This document shows, piece after piece, positions 14,113 through 21,501 of a stretch of DNA of 21,501 bases. A program made the translations under genes and the position numbers. The notes below the pieces were generated by a model that was not told the origin of the DNA, ran no database searches, and saw only the letters and a program-made list of their open reading frames with translations. Each line of letters begins with the position of its first letter. Positions within the stretch are counted from its first letter, which is position 1. Source of the DNA: a virus; the IMG/VR virus record IMGVR_UViG_3300033571_008901, positions 1 to 21,501 of that record; one strand, written 5' to 3'.

Positions 14113-17100
14113 TGAATAAAAAAATACTGGTATTTTTATCTTTGCTAACATTAGCATCACCAGTATTTGCTATTGGTGCAACCATTGTAGTTGCATTGGG
14201 CTATTCTGCGGCAGTTGGTACAGTAGGATTTTTTGCGGCTATGGCAATCAATATGGTTGTAGCCATGATTGTCACAAAGGCTTTTTCTAATCAACCCTCA
14301 TTTGATACTGGAATATCTGGTGGTAGCGAAAACCCCGGTAATCGCCAACAAATTTCTCCAGCAACAGATAATAAACTTCCTGTGCTTTATGGCTCTGCTT
14401 ATGTTGGTGGAACTGTAACAGACCTTACTATTAGCGAAGATAATCAGCAAATTTATTATGTGCTTTCTATTGCAGAAGTAACCAATACAAATGATGGACA
14501 AACCCCTGATGAATATACATTTGGTGATATTTATTTTGGTGGCAAATTAGTTACTTTTCAAGGAAATGGATATACAGTAGCAAGCCTTACAGATGAATCA
14601 ACTGGTATTGTAGATACAACTGTTAATGGAAGAATTGAATTTTATCTTTATAGCAATGGATCAAACAGCCCAGTAAATTCTCCATATACTGCTATTGAAG
14701 TATTGCAAGCATCTGGGCTTACTTATACATGGGATGACACTAAATTAATGAGCAATTGTGCTTTTGCAATTCTTCATTTGTCTTATAGTCAATCAGCCAA
14801 CATTCGTGGTCTTGAGGCAACAAAATTCCAAATTACAAATCCCAGAAGCTCTACTGGAGATTGTTTTTATGATTATTTAATTAATACCAGATATGGTTGT
14901 GCTATTCCAGCCAATCAAATTAATACTGATAGTCTTGATGCTCTTACTGTGTATTCAGATGAAAATTTTGAATATATCCCTTATGGTGGTGGATATGCAA
15001 CACAACCAAGATTTAAGTTTAATGGCACATTAGATACAACCAAAACAGTCATGCAAAATTTACAAGACATGGCTACTTGTTGTGATTGCTTAATTAAATA
15101 TAATGAAATTACTGCACAATGGGGTGTAATAGTTCAAAAGCCTGATTATGAAACAGTAATGGATATTACTGATAGCAATATGATTTCTGCTATTAGCATT
15201 ACTCCATTAGATATTGCCAATTCTTATAATATTATTGAAGCAAAATTCCCAGATGAATCAAATCAAGATGCATTTAATTCTTCTACATTTGATTTGGCAC
15301 AAATTAATCCATCGCTTTTATATCCCAATGAGCCTGTAAATAAAGTATCTATTAGTTTGCCATTAACTAATAATAGTGTTACTGCACAATATATTGCTAA
15401 TAGATTATTAAAAGCTGGTCGTGAAGATTTGCAAATGCAAGTTACTGTTAATTTTGAAGGCATCCAATTAGATGCTGGAGATATTGTATCTGTAACAAAC
15501 TCAAATTATGGCTGGACAGATAAACCATTTAGAATTAATAAAGTTGTTCAAGCATTTAATGATGATGGTTCTATTGGTGTTCAGCTTAATATGTCTGAAT
15601 ACAATGCTTCTGTTTATGATGATGTAATGGTAACTCAATTTACCCCAGCACCTAATACTGGTATTGGAGATCCCACATTTTTTGGCATTCCAGAAGCCCC
15701 ACAAATAATATCTCAATTTCCAACTGCCACAAATCCATCTTTTGTTGTTCAAGTAAAAACTGCTCCTTCTGGCATTACACAATATGCTGAAGTTTGGTAT
15801 TCAGCTTTTGCTAATCCATTGCAAGAGCAAATGTATTTTGCTGGCACAAGTGAAATTCAATCTAATGGAACACCTTGGAATGTAAATACAATTCTTCCAA
15901 ACATTACATTAACTAATATTCCAGCCGGTGATTGGTATTTCTTTAGCAGAATGGTTAATAGTCTTGCTTCTTCTGCTTATAGCCCTCATAGCACTTTATT
16001 GCAATGGAGACCAACAACATTTCAATATGCTTATCAAAATTTGAATGTTGCTTATGCTGATGCTATTGATGGCACAGGATTTAGTCTTAACCCAAGAAAC
16101 AAAACTTATTATGGTTTGCATAATACTGCCAATACTGATGTCAGCACAGATCCAGCAGATTACACATGGTATCTAGCACCTACAGCTTTTGGAACAAATG
16201 TATATTTATTATTTAGCAATAGAACTGGTCGTAAATTTAGTTTTTCTACTGGTTTTGCTGATTATGCCGCTGGTACTGCCGCTTTTGTTCCAACACAAAT
16301 TCTTGTATATGACCCTTCAATTTGGAATGGTTTGCCTGATGGCACAAATAATATTAATCTTGATGTAAGAACTGGACAATTAACCACTACAGGAACTACA
16401 TCTGTTGGTACTGGACAAGTCAAAATCTACAATAATGCTGATGGAAACATTGTTGCTGGCTTGCAAGAATACTTAGATTTTGGCGGTCCATATACAAAAA
16501 CTTCTTCTGTAGCGACTTTAACCATTGATATTTATGGTCGTGTAGTAGGATTTCAGACCCCAGATGATTTCTATTACACAGAACAGCAATTTACAGCTAC
16601 TTCTGGTCAAACTGTGTTTACAGTAACTAGATCATCAGGATATATAAGTGGTCAATGCTTAGTATTCCAAAATGGCTGTTTATTAAATCCTAGCGAATAT
16701 ACCGATACTGGTGGCTCAACTGGCACAGTTACTTTGGCTACAGGGGCTACTTTAGGGGACAAAATTACCATTGTGTCCATGAAATCTGTAAATAGCACAA
16801 CTGGGGTATATGCTTCTTTTACTAGAAATTCAGCCAGCCTAAGCAATCAGGGCTCTTATACTGCATCAGGGTTTACCATTACAGATGGCTATGAATTGCT
16901 TTTCCTTAATGGAACTGTGGTAAATGCCCAAGATTACAATTTATCAGACCAAACTATTACCTTTGTTGGCAATACTTCTGGGGACTTAGAGGTAATCCAA
17001 TGGTCACCAAATAACCTTGGGGTAGCCAATGGAACACCAGTAAATGTGGATGCTTTTACAGTAATTGGACAATCTAATTACAGTTTTAGCTACAATATTA

Positions 17101-17252
17101 ATGCTTTTAATCTATATAATAATGGAATATTGCAGTTTAATGGAACAGATTTTACAGCTACATCAGGATCGCTTTATACTTTAACAACAACCCCAACAGT
17201 AAATACTAACATTTTAGTGCAACAAACTTTTGCCAGAACAGGAGCAGTCTAA
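14112..17252 (+). CDS. Tail tip / host specificity protein, lambda J-like
   Basis: Central tail-tip protein (1046 aa, close to lambda J). ATG 14112 is chosen over the in-frame TTG at 14100 because it overlaps the GNAT stop (TAATG) and has GGA seven bases upstream. The N-terminus looks like a signal peptide: MNKK, hydrophobic 5-15, then SPVFA, with V18 and A20 satisfying the -3/-1 rule, followed by another hydrophobic stretch (21-56). The main body (about 80-490) carries the J-type sequence LPVLYGSAYVGG, then hub domains, and DAGDIVSVTNSNYGW. Fibronectin-like beta domains follow. From about 827 to the end there are three diverged copies of a module with a 'F-x-N-G' strand, also found at the end of the collagen-like fibre. 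Role: tail-tip hub and probable receptor contact. Confidence 0.85.
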   Translation: MNKKILVFLSLLTLASPVFAIGATIVVALGYSAAVGTVGFFAAMAINMVVAMIVTKAFSNQPSFDTGISGGSENPGNRQQISPATDNKLPVLYGSAYVGGTVTDLTISEDNQQIYYVLSIAEVTNTNDGQTPDEYTFGDIYFGGKLVTFQGNGYTVASLTDESTGIVDTTVNGRIEFYLYSNGSNSPVNSPYTAIEVLQASGLTYTWDDTKLMSNCAFAILHLSYSQSANIRGLEATKFQITNPRSSTGDCFYDYLINTRYGCAIPANQINTDSLDALTVYSDENFEYIPYGGGYATQPRFKFNGTLDTTKTVMQNLQDMATCCDCLIKYNEITAQWGVIVQKPDYETVMDITDSNMISAISITPLDIANSYNIIEAKFPDESNQDAFNSSTFDLAQINPSLLYPNEPVNKVSISLPLTNNSVTAQYIANRLLKAGREDLQMQVTVNFEGIQLDAGDIVSVTNSNYGWTDKPFRINKVVQAFNDDGSIGVQLNMSEYNASVYDDVMVTQFTPAPNTGIGDPTFFGIPEAPQIISQFPTATNPSFVVQVKTAPSGITQYAEVWYSAFANPLQEQMYFAGTSEIQSNGTPWNVNTILPNITLTNIPAGDWYFFSRMVNSLASSAYSPHSTLLQWRPTTFQYAYQNLNVAYADAIDGTGFSLNPRNKTYYGLHNTANTDVSTDPADYTWYLAPTAFGTNVYLLFSNRTGRKFSFSTGFADYAAGTAAFVPTQILVYDPSIWNGLPDGTNNINLDVRTGQLTTTGTTSVGTGQVKIYNNADGNIVAGLQEYLDFGGPYTKTSSVATLTIDIYGRVVGFQTPDDFYYTEQQFTATSGQTVFTVTRSSGYISGQCLVFQNGCLLNPSEYTDTGGSTGTVTLATGATLGDKITIVSMKSVNSTTGVYASFTRNSASLSNQGSYTASGFTITDGYELLFLNGTVVNAQDYNLSDQTITFVGNTSGDLEVIQWSPNNLGVANGTPVNVDAFTVIGQSNYSFSYNINAFNLYNNGILQFNGTDFTATSGSLYTLTTTPTVNTNILVQQTFARTGAV

Positions 17253-17870
17253 ATGACACAAGCCTTTAACCTATCGCAATTTGCGAACAAACTAAATTCA
17301 TCAGGTCAAACTGATAATACTGGTTTACAGAATAGTTCTGTAACTGTTACCCCTGGGACAGCATTATCTGGTGGTGGTGCTATTGCTCTTGGTGGTTCTG
17401 CAACTATAAACCATGCAAACTCTGGTGTAACTGCTAATACTTATACTGCGGCAACAATTACAGTAAATGCACAAGGGCATATTACTTCTGCATCAAGCAA
17501 TAGTATTGGTGCTGGAACAGTAACCTCAGTAGCTACTGGTAATGGACTACAAGGTGGAACAATTACAAGTTCTGGAACTTTGTCTGTTGCTTGCCCCGGA
17601 TTTAATACTGTTGGAAGTTATGTTATGGGTGGCGATAGTAGTGGTGCTAGTAATAATTCAGTTTTTAGTAGTGGAAGCAATTATTCTGCTGGCGGTGGTG
17701 CTAATCAAGTTAAGTCTGCTGGACAAACAACTTTTGGTCATTGTGGTCTTGGTATTGATTTAGCTGACAATTTATCAGGAACATGGAAATACATGGGTGC
17801 TACCATTCGAATATCTGAAGCTGGTGCTAGCGGTGGAACTGGGGTTGGTTTATTTTGTCGTGTTGCTTAA
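17253..17870 (+). CDS. Tail fibre-like protein
   Basis: A 205-residue Gly/Ser/Thr-rich protein. Two tail-fibre repeats are visible: TPGTALSGGGAIALGGSATI (33-52) followed by SGVTANTYTAATITVNAQGHIT, and VTSVATGNGLQGGTITSSGTLSV (about 90-112). These beta repeats are common in trimeric phage fibres. The C-terminus, with GTWKYMGATI and ending GLFCRVA, resembles the distal knob end 'G-T-W-R-x-x-G...R-V-x' of many fibres. No hydrophobic helix or signal peptide is present. The start abuts the tip-protein stop (TAAATG). It probably forms a short fibre or a tip accessory, with receptor binding as a likely but unproven role. Confidence 0.7.
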   Translation: MTQAFNLSQFANKLNSSGQTDNTGLQNSSVTVTPGTALSGGGAIALGGSATINHANSGVTANTYTAATITVNAQGHITSASSNSIGAGTVTSVATGNGLQGGTITSSGTLSVACPGFNTVGSYVMGGDSSGASNNSVFSSGSNYSAGGGANQVKSAGQTTFGHCGLGIDLADNLSGTWKYMGATIRISEAGASGGTGVGLFCRVA

Positions 17871-17884
17871 TAAAGGAAAATAAA

Positions 17885-18130
17885 ATGCTAACAATTGAAT
17901 ATGCAAAAGACCCAGTTTGGAATGATGCACAACATACTGCAATTAATTTAATTGTAAAATTTGAAGAAATGGCTGATGAACTTCCATTTTTAGCAACTCC
18001 TTATGACCCAATGCCTTATGGTGTAGAGTTATTTAATAATGCCGTTGCTGGTGATTATGGAACTATTGCCCCTTATGTTCCACCACCCTTACAAGACCAA
18101 CCACAAACCACAGGAACACAATCTGCATAA
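17885..18130 (+). CDS. Small protein of the tail-fibre region
   Basis: An 81-residue acidic protein, starting at ATG 17885 with AAAGGAAA nine bases upstream. An upstream in-frame TTG exists but has no such site. Visible features are WNDAQHTAINLIVKFEEM (12-29), ELPFLATPYDPMPYG (32-46), a GDYGTIAPYVPPP segment and a Gln/Thr-rich tail. The pattern H-T-x-I-x-L-x-V-x-F-E-E...E-x-P-F-x-A-x-P is one I associate with small genes beside tail-fibre genes in environmental phages. It may be an assembly factor; function is not established. TAA overlaps the next ATG (TAATG). Confidence 0.7.
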   Translation: MLTIEYAKDPVWNDAQHTAINLIVKFEEMADELPFLATPYDPMPYGVELFNNAVAGDYGTIAPYVPPPLQDQPQTTGTQSA

Positions 18131-18303
18131 TGGAATATGGGATTTATCCTAACTCTAGCCCAGAGTTTCGTATGTTTCAAAAAGAAATTGGAACAATAGA
18201 AATGCAGGTGCGATATATAAATGCACCAATGGGATATGTTGGTAAATGGATGCCTGTAAAAACGAAAAAAGCAAATGGTCAAACAAGCCAACTTACGACA
18301 TAG
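18130..18303 (+). CDS. 57-residue protein, tail-fibre region
   Basis: A short ORF beginning MEYGIYPNSSPEFRM and including the core MQVRYINAPMGYVGKWMPV (about 25-43), a basic linker and a polar end. It starts at TAATG with the preceding gene, so translation is probably coupled. The last 29 bases overlap the cupin gene in another frame. The compact aromatic core with VRY-I-N...G-Y-x-G-K-W looks like a small beta domain and not random sequence. The function is unknown. Its inclusion explains the otherwise empty stretch 18131-18274. Confidence 0.65.
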   Translation: MEYGIYPNSSPEFRMFQKEIGTIEMQVRYINAPMGYVGKWMPVKTKKANGQTSQLTT

Positions 18304-18556
18304 TTTTACTTATGATGGAACACAATTAAGTGTGTATCATGCCAACATAGGTGAAGGTTTGCCAAAGCATGAACATAATTATTCTCATGCAACAATTTGT
18401 AATGCTGGTTCTTGTTTAGTAAGTCTTGAAGGTCGTAGCTATACAATTAATAAGGATAGCCAGCCTTTAAATTTACCCGCTGGTGAGTGGCATGAAATTG
18501 AAGCATTAGAAGATGGAACAGTATTTGTAAATGTATTTGCTGAAGGCAAGTATTGA
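18275..18556 (+). CDS. Small cupin-fold protein
   Basis: A single-domain cupin (93 aa). Motif 1 is GEGLPKHEHNYSHATICNAG (26-45): H32 and H34 form the H-x-H pair, and H38 stands where the usual glutamate is found. Motif 2 is LPAGEWHEIEA (67-77), with H73 as the third histidine. A metal site of three or four histidines is therefore likely. Cupins include enzymes and sugar- or metal-binding proteins, so the reaction cannot be named. It overlaps the 57-residue gene by 29 bases and lies between two groups of fibre genes. A tail-linked role such as fibre decoration or ligand binding is possible; a moron-like metabolic role is the alternative. Confidence 0.8.
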   Translation: MVKQANLRHSFTYDGTQLSVYHANIGEGLPKHEHNYSHATICNAGSCLVSLEGRSYTINKDSQPLNLPAGEWHEIEALEDGTVFVNVFAEGKY

Positions 18557-18638
18557 AGTTAAAATAAACAAAAAAGACAATATATGATTCGTAGGTGAGT
18601 GGAGTGCCATTCCCTATTAACCGAGAATTGGAGAAATC

Positions 18639-19124
18639 ATGGCAGTCTTTAACAAGAACACACTTACACAAGTAAGTGGGTTTGACAATCAAATTATTGC
18701 TGGCGAACTTGTCTGGCAACAAAAAACTTTTTGGAATTTGCAATTATTGGACAATGATGGAATTGCCATTAATCTTGCAGATGCCACAATTGATGCACAA
18801 ATCATTCGCAGAACATTAACCAATGTTCGAGATAGTCGGTATGGATTGACTTTTGATATTGGCGATTACACACCAACTCCAGATCCTATTGATTTGACCA
18901 TTACAAATATTAGCGATGTTGATGGGTCATTTACACTTGTAATTGATGATGATGCTTGGGATTTAATTGCTGGGCAACCAGAATTGGATATAGCAAATGT
19001 CAATGGTGCTGGCTTTTCTGGTCGCATTAAAATTTCTTTTTCGGCATCTGGTACAACTCCAGCAAATGACTTGATTATTTTCTTGTTATTTATTGTTCGT
19101 TCTGATGCTATTGTTAATAATTAA
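18639..19124 (+). CDS. Probable fibre-base (Ig-like beta) protein
   Basis: A 161-residue beta protein directly before the collagen-like fibre. The region VWQQKTFWNLQLLDNDGIAINLADATIDAQIIR (about 25-57) resembles the N-terminal Ig-like domains of phage upper baseplate or fibre-anchor proteins, where 'F-x-L-x-D-x-D-G-x-x-I-x-L-x-x-A-x-x-x-A-x-I-R' is common. The rest alternates strands, with an acidic stretch (SDVDGSFTLVIDDDAWDLI). GGAG gives a good ribosome site. An 82-base gap without a convincing gene precedes it (18557-18638, A+T-rich at first). It probably anchors or pairs with the fibre encoded next, an inference from adjacency. Confidence 0.6.
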   Translation: MAVFNKNTLTQVSGFDNQIIAGELVWQQKTFWNLQLLDNDGIAINLADATIDAQIIRRTLTNVRDSRYGLTFDIGDYTPTPDPIDLTITNISDVDGSFTLVIDDDAWDLIAGQPELDIANVNGAGFSGRIKISFSASGTTPANDLIIFLLFIVRSDAIVNN

Positions 19125-19133
19125 GGTCTAGTC

Positions 19134-21494
19134 ATGCCAACAATCAATTATGAAAATCCTAATCAAATTACTTTAGTCATTGACAAAGGAACTGCTGGAC
19201 CGGCTGGAGCAACAGGAGCATCTGGATATTCTGGTTTCTCAGGGTTCTCGGGCTATAGTGGTTTAAATGGCAATGCTCAAAGTGGTGTATCAGGCTATAG
19301 TGGTTATTCGGGCTTTAGTGGGGCTACAGGAGCTTCTGGAACATCAGGCTATAGTGGCTACTCAGGAAGTGGCATATCAGGCTTCTCAGGCTTTTCTGGG
19401 GCTTCTGGTTCAGGCACATCAGGATATTCTGGCTTTTCAGGACAATCTGGAGCAAGTGGATATTCTGGTCAGGTTGGTGCATCTGGCACAAGCGGATATT
19501 CTGGATATAGTGGAATTGGTGTAAGTGGCTATTCAGGATTTTCAGGAGCACAAGGCACATCAGGATTTAGCGGTTATTCTGGTCAAAATGGACAATCTGG
19601 CATTTCTGGTTTTAGTGGTCAAGATGGTGCTTCTGGTATATCTGGTTTTTCTGGGGAATCTGGCATTAGTGGCTATAGCGGATTTTCTGGCTATAGTGGT
19701 CAGCAAGGCACATCAATTAATATTCTTGGCACAGTACCAACACCAGAAGATTTACCTACAACTGGCAATTTAAATGATGGTTATATTGTTGAATCAAATG
19801 GTGATCTGTATATATGGACAGGATCATCATGGACTGATGTTGGACAAATAGTTGGTCCGGCTGGTCAAAGTGGAATTAGTGGTTTTTCAGGTTTCTCTGG
19901 TGAATCTGGAATTAGTGGTTTCTCAGGATATTCTGGCGAATCAATACAAGGCGAATCTGGCTATAGTGGCTATTCAGGACAAGATGGACAGTCTGGTTAT
20001 AGTGGCTATTCAGGTCAAGATGGGCAATCAGGATTCTCAGGCGAATCAGGATATAGTGGATTTTCTGGTCAAGATGGATTAAGTGGTTTTTCAGGCGAAT
20101 CAGGCACTTCTGGTTTTTCTGGCTACTCTGGTGATTCTGGTATTTCTGGCTACTCAGGGTTTAGTGGCGATTCTGGTATTAGTGGTTTCTCTGGTTTTTC
20201 AGGGGATTCTGGAATCTCTGGATTTAGTGGCGATTCTGGCATAAGTGGATTCTCTGGCTATTCTGGCGATAGTGGCATTTCTGGATTTTCTGGCATATCA
20301 GGATATTCTGGAATTAATGGTCTAAGTGGTTATTCAGGTCAAAATGGACAATCTGGAATTTCTGGCTTTAGTGGAATTTCTGGATGGTCTGGACAATCAG
20401 GTTTCTCAGGCGAATCTGGAATAAGTGGATTTTCAGGATATAGTGGTATATCAGGATATTCTGGTTTTAGTGGTGATTCAGGCATATCTGGATATAGTGG
20501 ATTTAGTGGAGAGCGCGGATTATCTTCAAGTTATTTTCAATATCAAGCAAGAGCAAATATACAATCTGGTTATCCGGGTAATGGAAATATTCTTTGGAAT
20601 AATTCAACTCAAATAGATGCTACTGCAATTAATGTTTCACATCTAACATCGAATAATATTGATATTGATATTTATTTATCATTATTGTCCAATGGTGAAC
20701 AATTTGTAATTCAAGATTCAAACTCAAGTGCCAATAATCAAGTTTGGACAATTTCTGGAACTCCAACTGTTACTAATGCTGGTACATCTACTGCCTATTG
20801 GACTTATCCAGTAACTTTGGTATCAAGCTCTGGAACTGGAACAACAAACTTTTCAAATACAAGTAATTTAATTTTTGCACTTGTTAATGGTGTGTCAGGT
20901 TATTCAGGCTATTCTGGATATTCAGGGTTTAGTGGCTATAGTGGATTGTCAGGATTTAGTGGCATTAATGGCGCATCTGGATTTAGTGGCTATTCTGGTG
21001 CTGTAGGTGCAAGTGGTATATCAGGTTATTCAGGCTATTCAGGATCAGGTGTATCTGGTTATTCTGGTTTCTCAGGCATTAATGGGACATCTGGTATTAG
21101 TGGATTCTCTGGTGCAAATGGAGCATCAGGCTTTAGTGGCTATTCGGGTGCAACAGGGGCAACAGGGACATCAGGGTTTAGTGGCTATAGTGGGGCAACT
21201 GGAGCAACAGGACTGTCTGGATTCTCAGGCTACTCTGGAGCACAAGGCACATCAGGCTACTCAGGCTATAGTGGTAATGCAACTGGATTAATTTATGATG
21301 TATTTACTGCTACTGCATCGCAAACAACATTTACAACTTCCGTAACATATTCTTCTGGCAAAATTGAAGTATTTGCCAATGGAGTTAAAATGCGAAATGG
21401 AAGTGATGTAACAGTAACAAGTGGAACATCGGTAGTATTTGCAACTGGTTTAACATCAGGAACATTGGTAGATTTAGTCTATCCAAGACCATAA
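19134..21494 (+). CDS. Collagen-like tail fibre protein
   Basis: A 786-residue fibre. A short N-terminal strand (1-18) is followed by three Gly-X-Y tracts (about 19-194, 241-461 and 586-716), about two thirds of the protein. Position Y is nearly always Ser; position X is mostly Tyr, Phe, Ile, Glu or Asp; proline is almost absent. Insert 1 (195-240) is the hinge module with PEDLPTTG, GYIVESNGDLYIWTGSSW and DVGQIVGPAG seen between collagen tracts of other phage fibres. Insert 2 (463-585) is a larger beta domain. The C-terminus (717-786) is a 'F-x-N-G' beta module related to repeats in the tip protein. Likely a trimeric host-recognition fibre. A polyglycine-II-like bundle is an alternative to a collagen helix. 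Confidence 0.85.
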   Translation: MPTINYENPNQITLVIDKGTAGPAGATGASGYSGFSGFSGYSGLNGNAQSGVSGYSGYSGFSGATGASGTSGYSGYSGSGISGFSGFSGASGSGTSGYSGFSGQSGASGYSGQVGASGTSGYSGYSGIGVSGYSGFSGAQGTSGFSGYSGQNGQSGISGFSGQDGASGISGFSGESGISGYSGFSGYSGQQGTSINILGTVPTPEDLPTTGNLNDGYIVESNGDLYIWTGSSWTDVGQIVGPAGQSGISGFSGFSGESGISGFSGYSGESIQGESGYSGYSGQDGQSGYSGYSGQDGQSGFSGESGYSGFSGQDGLSGFSGESGTSGFSGYSGDSGISGYSGFSGDSGISGFSGFSGDSGISGFSGDSGISGFSGYSGDSGISGFSGISGYSGINGLSGYSGQNGQSGISGFSGISGWSGQSGFSGESGISGFSGYSGISGYSGFSGDSGISGYSGFSGERGLSSSYFQYQARANIQSGYPGNGNILWNNSTQIDATAINVSHLTSNNIDIDIYLSLLSNGEQFVIQDSNSSANNQVWTISGTPTVTNAGTSTAYWTYPVTLVSSSGTGTTNFSNTSNLIFALVNGVSGYSGYSGYSGFSGYSGLSGFSGINGASGFSGYSGAVGASGISGYSGYSGSGVSGYSGFSGINGTSGISGFSGANGASGFSGYSGATGATGTSGFSGYSGATGATGLSGFSGYSGAQGTSGYSGYSGNATGLIYDVFTATASQTTFTTSVTYSSGKIEVFANGVKMRNGSDVTVTSGTSVVFATGLTSGTLVDLVYPRP
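19188..19715 (+). repeat. Collagen-like G-X-S repeat tract 1
   Basis: About 58 nine-base units coding Gly-X-Y, with small phase breaks (for example GNAQS, GSG and GIGVSG). Ser is coded by TCT, TCA, TCG, AGT and AGC, and Gly by all four codons, so the DNA is less repetitive than the protein. Confidence 0.9.
19854..20516 (+). repeat. Collagen-like G-X-S repeat tract 2
   Basis: About 73 Gly-X-Y units with a single visible break (GESIQGES). Higher-order blocks such as G[ED]SGISGFSGYS recur, and the acidic residues D and E appear regularly in position X, more often than in tracts 1 and 3. Confidence 0.9.
20889..21281 (+). repeat. Collagen-like G-X-S repeat tract 3
   Basis: About 43 Gly-X-Y units. 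It starts with consecutive GYS/GFS triplets and has GATGAT blocks towards the end. One GSG break is visible. It leads into the C-terminal beta module. Confidence 0.9.
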
Positions 21495-21501
21495 TATATG
21501 A

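Noticed and set aside
18595-18675. 26-codon GTG-started ORF (SGVPFPINRELEKS...) before the fibre-base gene
   Set aside because: Very short, overlaps the next gene in another frame, and I recognise no family. It could be a remnant, but the support is too weak.
19324-19560. Minus-strand and shifted-frame ORFs across the collagen-like repeats
   Set aside because: They are by-products of the nine-base repeat pattern and show only repeat-derived Gln/Leu/Ile-rich peptides.
19188-21281. CRISPR array or non-coding tandem repeat
   Set aside because: The period is nine bases, fully in frame, without constant repeats and unique spacers; it is coding.
21498-21501. ATG at the right edge as the start of another gene
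   Set aside because: Only four bases are available, so nothing can be said beyond a possible start.

Overview
The window is the packaging, head and tail region of a tailed double-stranded DNA phage (Caudoviricetes) or a closely related prophage. All credible genes lie on the + strand, packed end to end with many ATGA, TAATG or abutting stop/start junctions. A tape-measure gene, frameshifted tail chaperones, a tail-tube protein and a lambda-J-like tail-tip protein, with no sheath or contractile baseplate gene, indicate a siphovirus with a long non-contractile tail. The DNA is visibly A+T-rich. No integrase, lysis, replication, tRNA or host gene is present, so lifestyle and host cannot be read directly. 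The lambda/HK97-like protein families and the phiE125-type connector suggest a Gram-negative, possibly proteobacterial host (inference).

Layout. 1-2197: promoter-like sequence, small and large terminase. 2237-7007: portal, a small unknown ORF, S78 prohead protease, an HK97-fold major capsid protein with an N-terminal coiled-coil delta domain, a strong intrinsic terminator, then a second, paralogous HK97-fold capsid protein without the delta domain. 7016-10533: connector, head-closure protein, tail terminator, tail tube, a 75-residue unknown, an HK97 gp10-like protein, and the two tail-assembly chaperone products made through a -1 frameshift (A_AAA_AAC followed by TAA and an 11-bp perfect hairpin). 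10534-14112: tape measure, two minor tail or tail-hub proteins and a GNAT acetyltransferase. 14112-17870: the J-like tail-tip protein and a tail-fibre protein. 17885-18556: three small genes, including a 57-residue one and a cupin. 18639-21494: a fibre-base-like beta protein and a 786-residue collagen-like fibre built from G-X-S triplets.

How it works together. Terminase cuts and pumps DNA through the portal into a shell of MCP1, matured by the protease and possibly completed by MCP2. The connector, closure and terminator proteins join head to tail. The chaperones load the tape measure so that tube protein polymerises to length (617 residues predicts roughly 90-95 nm by the usual 1.5 angstrom per residue rule). 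The hub, tip and fibre proteins form the host-recognition end.

Most notable items: the tandem capsid paralogs separated by a terminator; the textbook frameshift site with a perfect stem-loop; a signal-peptide-like N-terminus on the tail-tip protein; GNAT and cupin genes embedded in the tail operon; and a nearly proline-free, aromatic-rich collagen-like fibre whose repeats are heavily diversified in synonymous codons.
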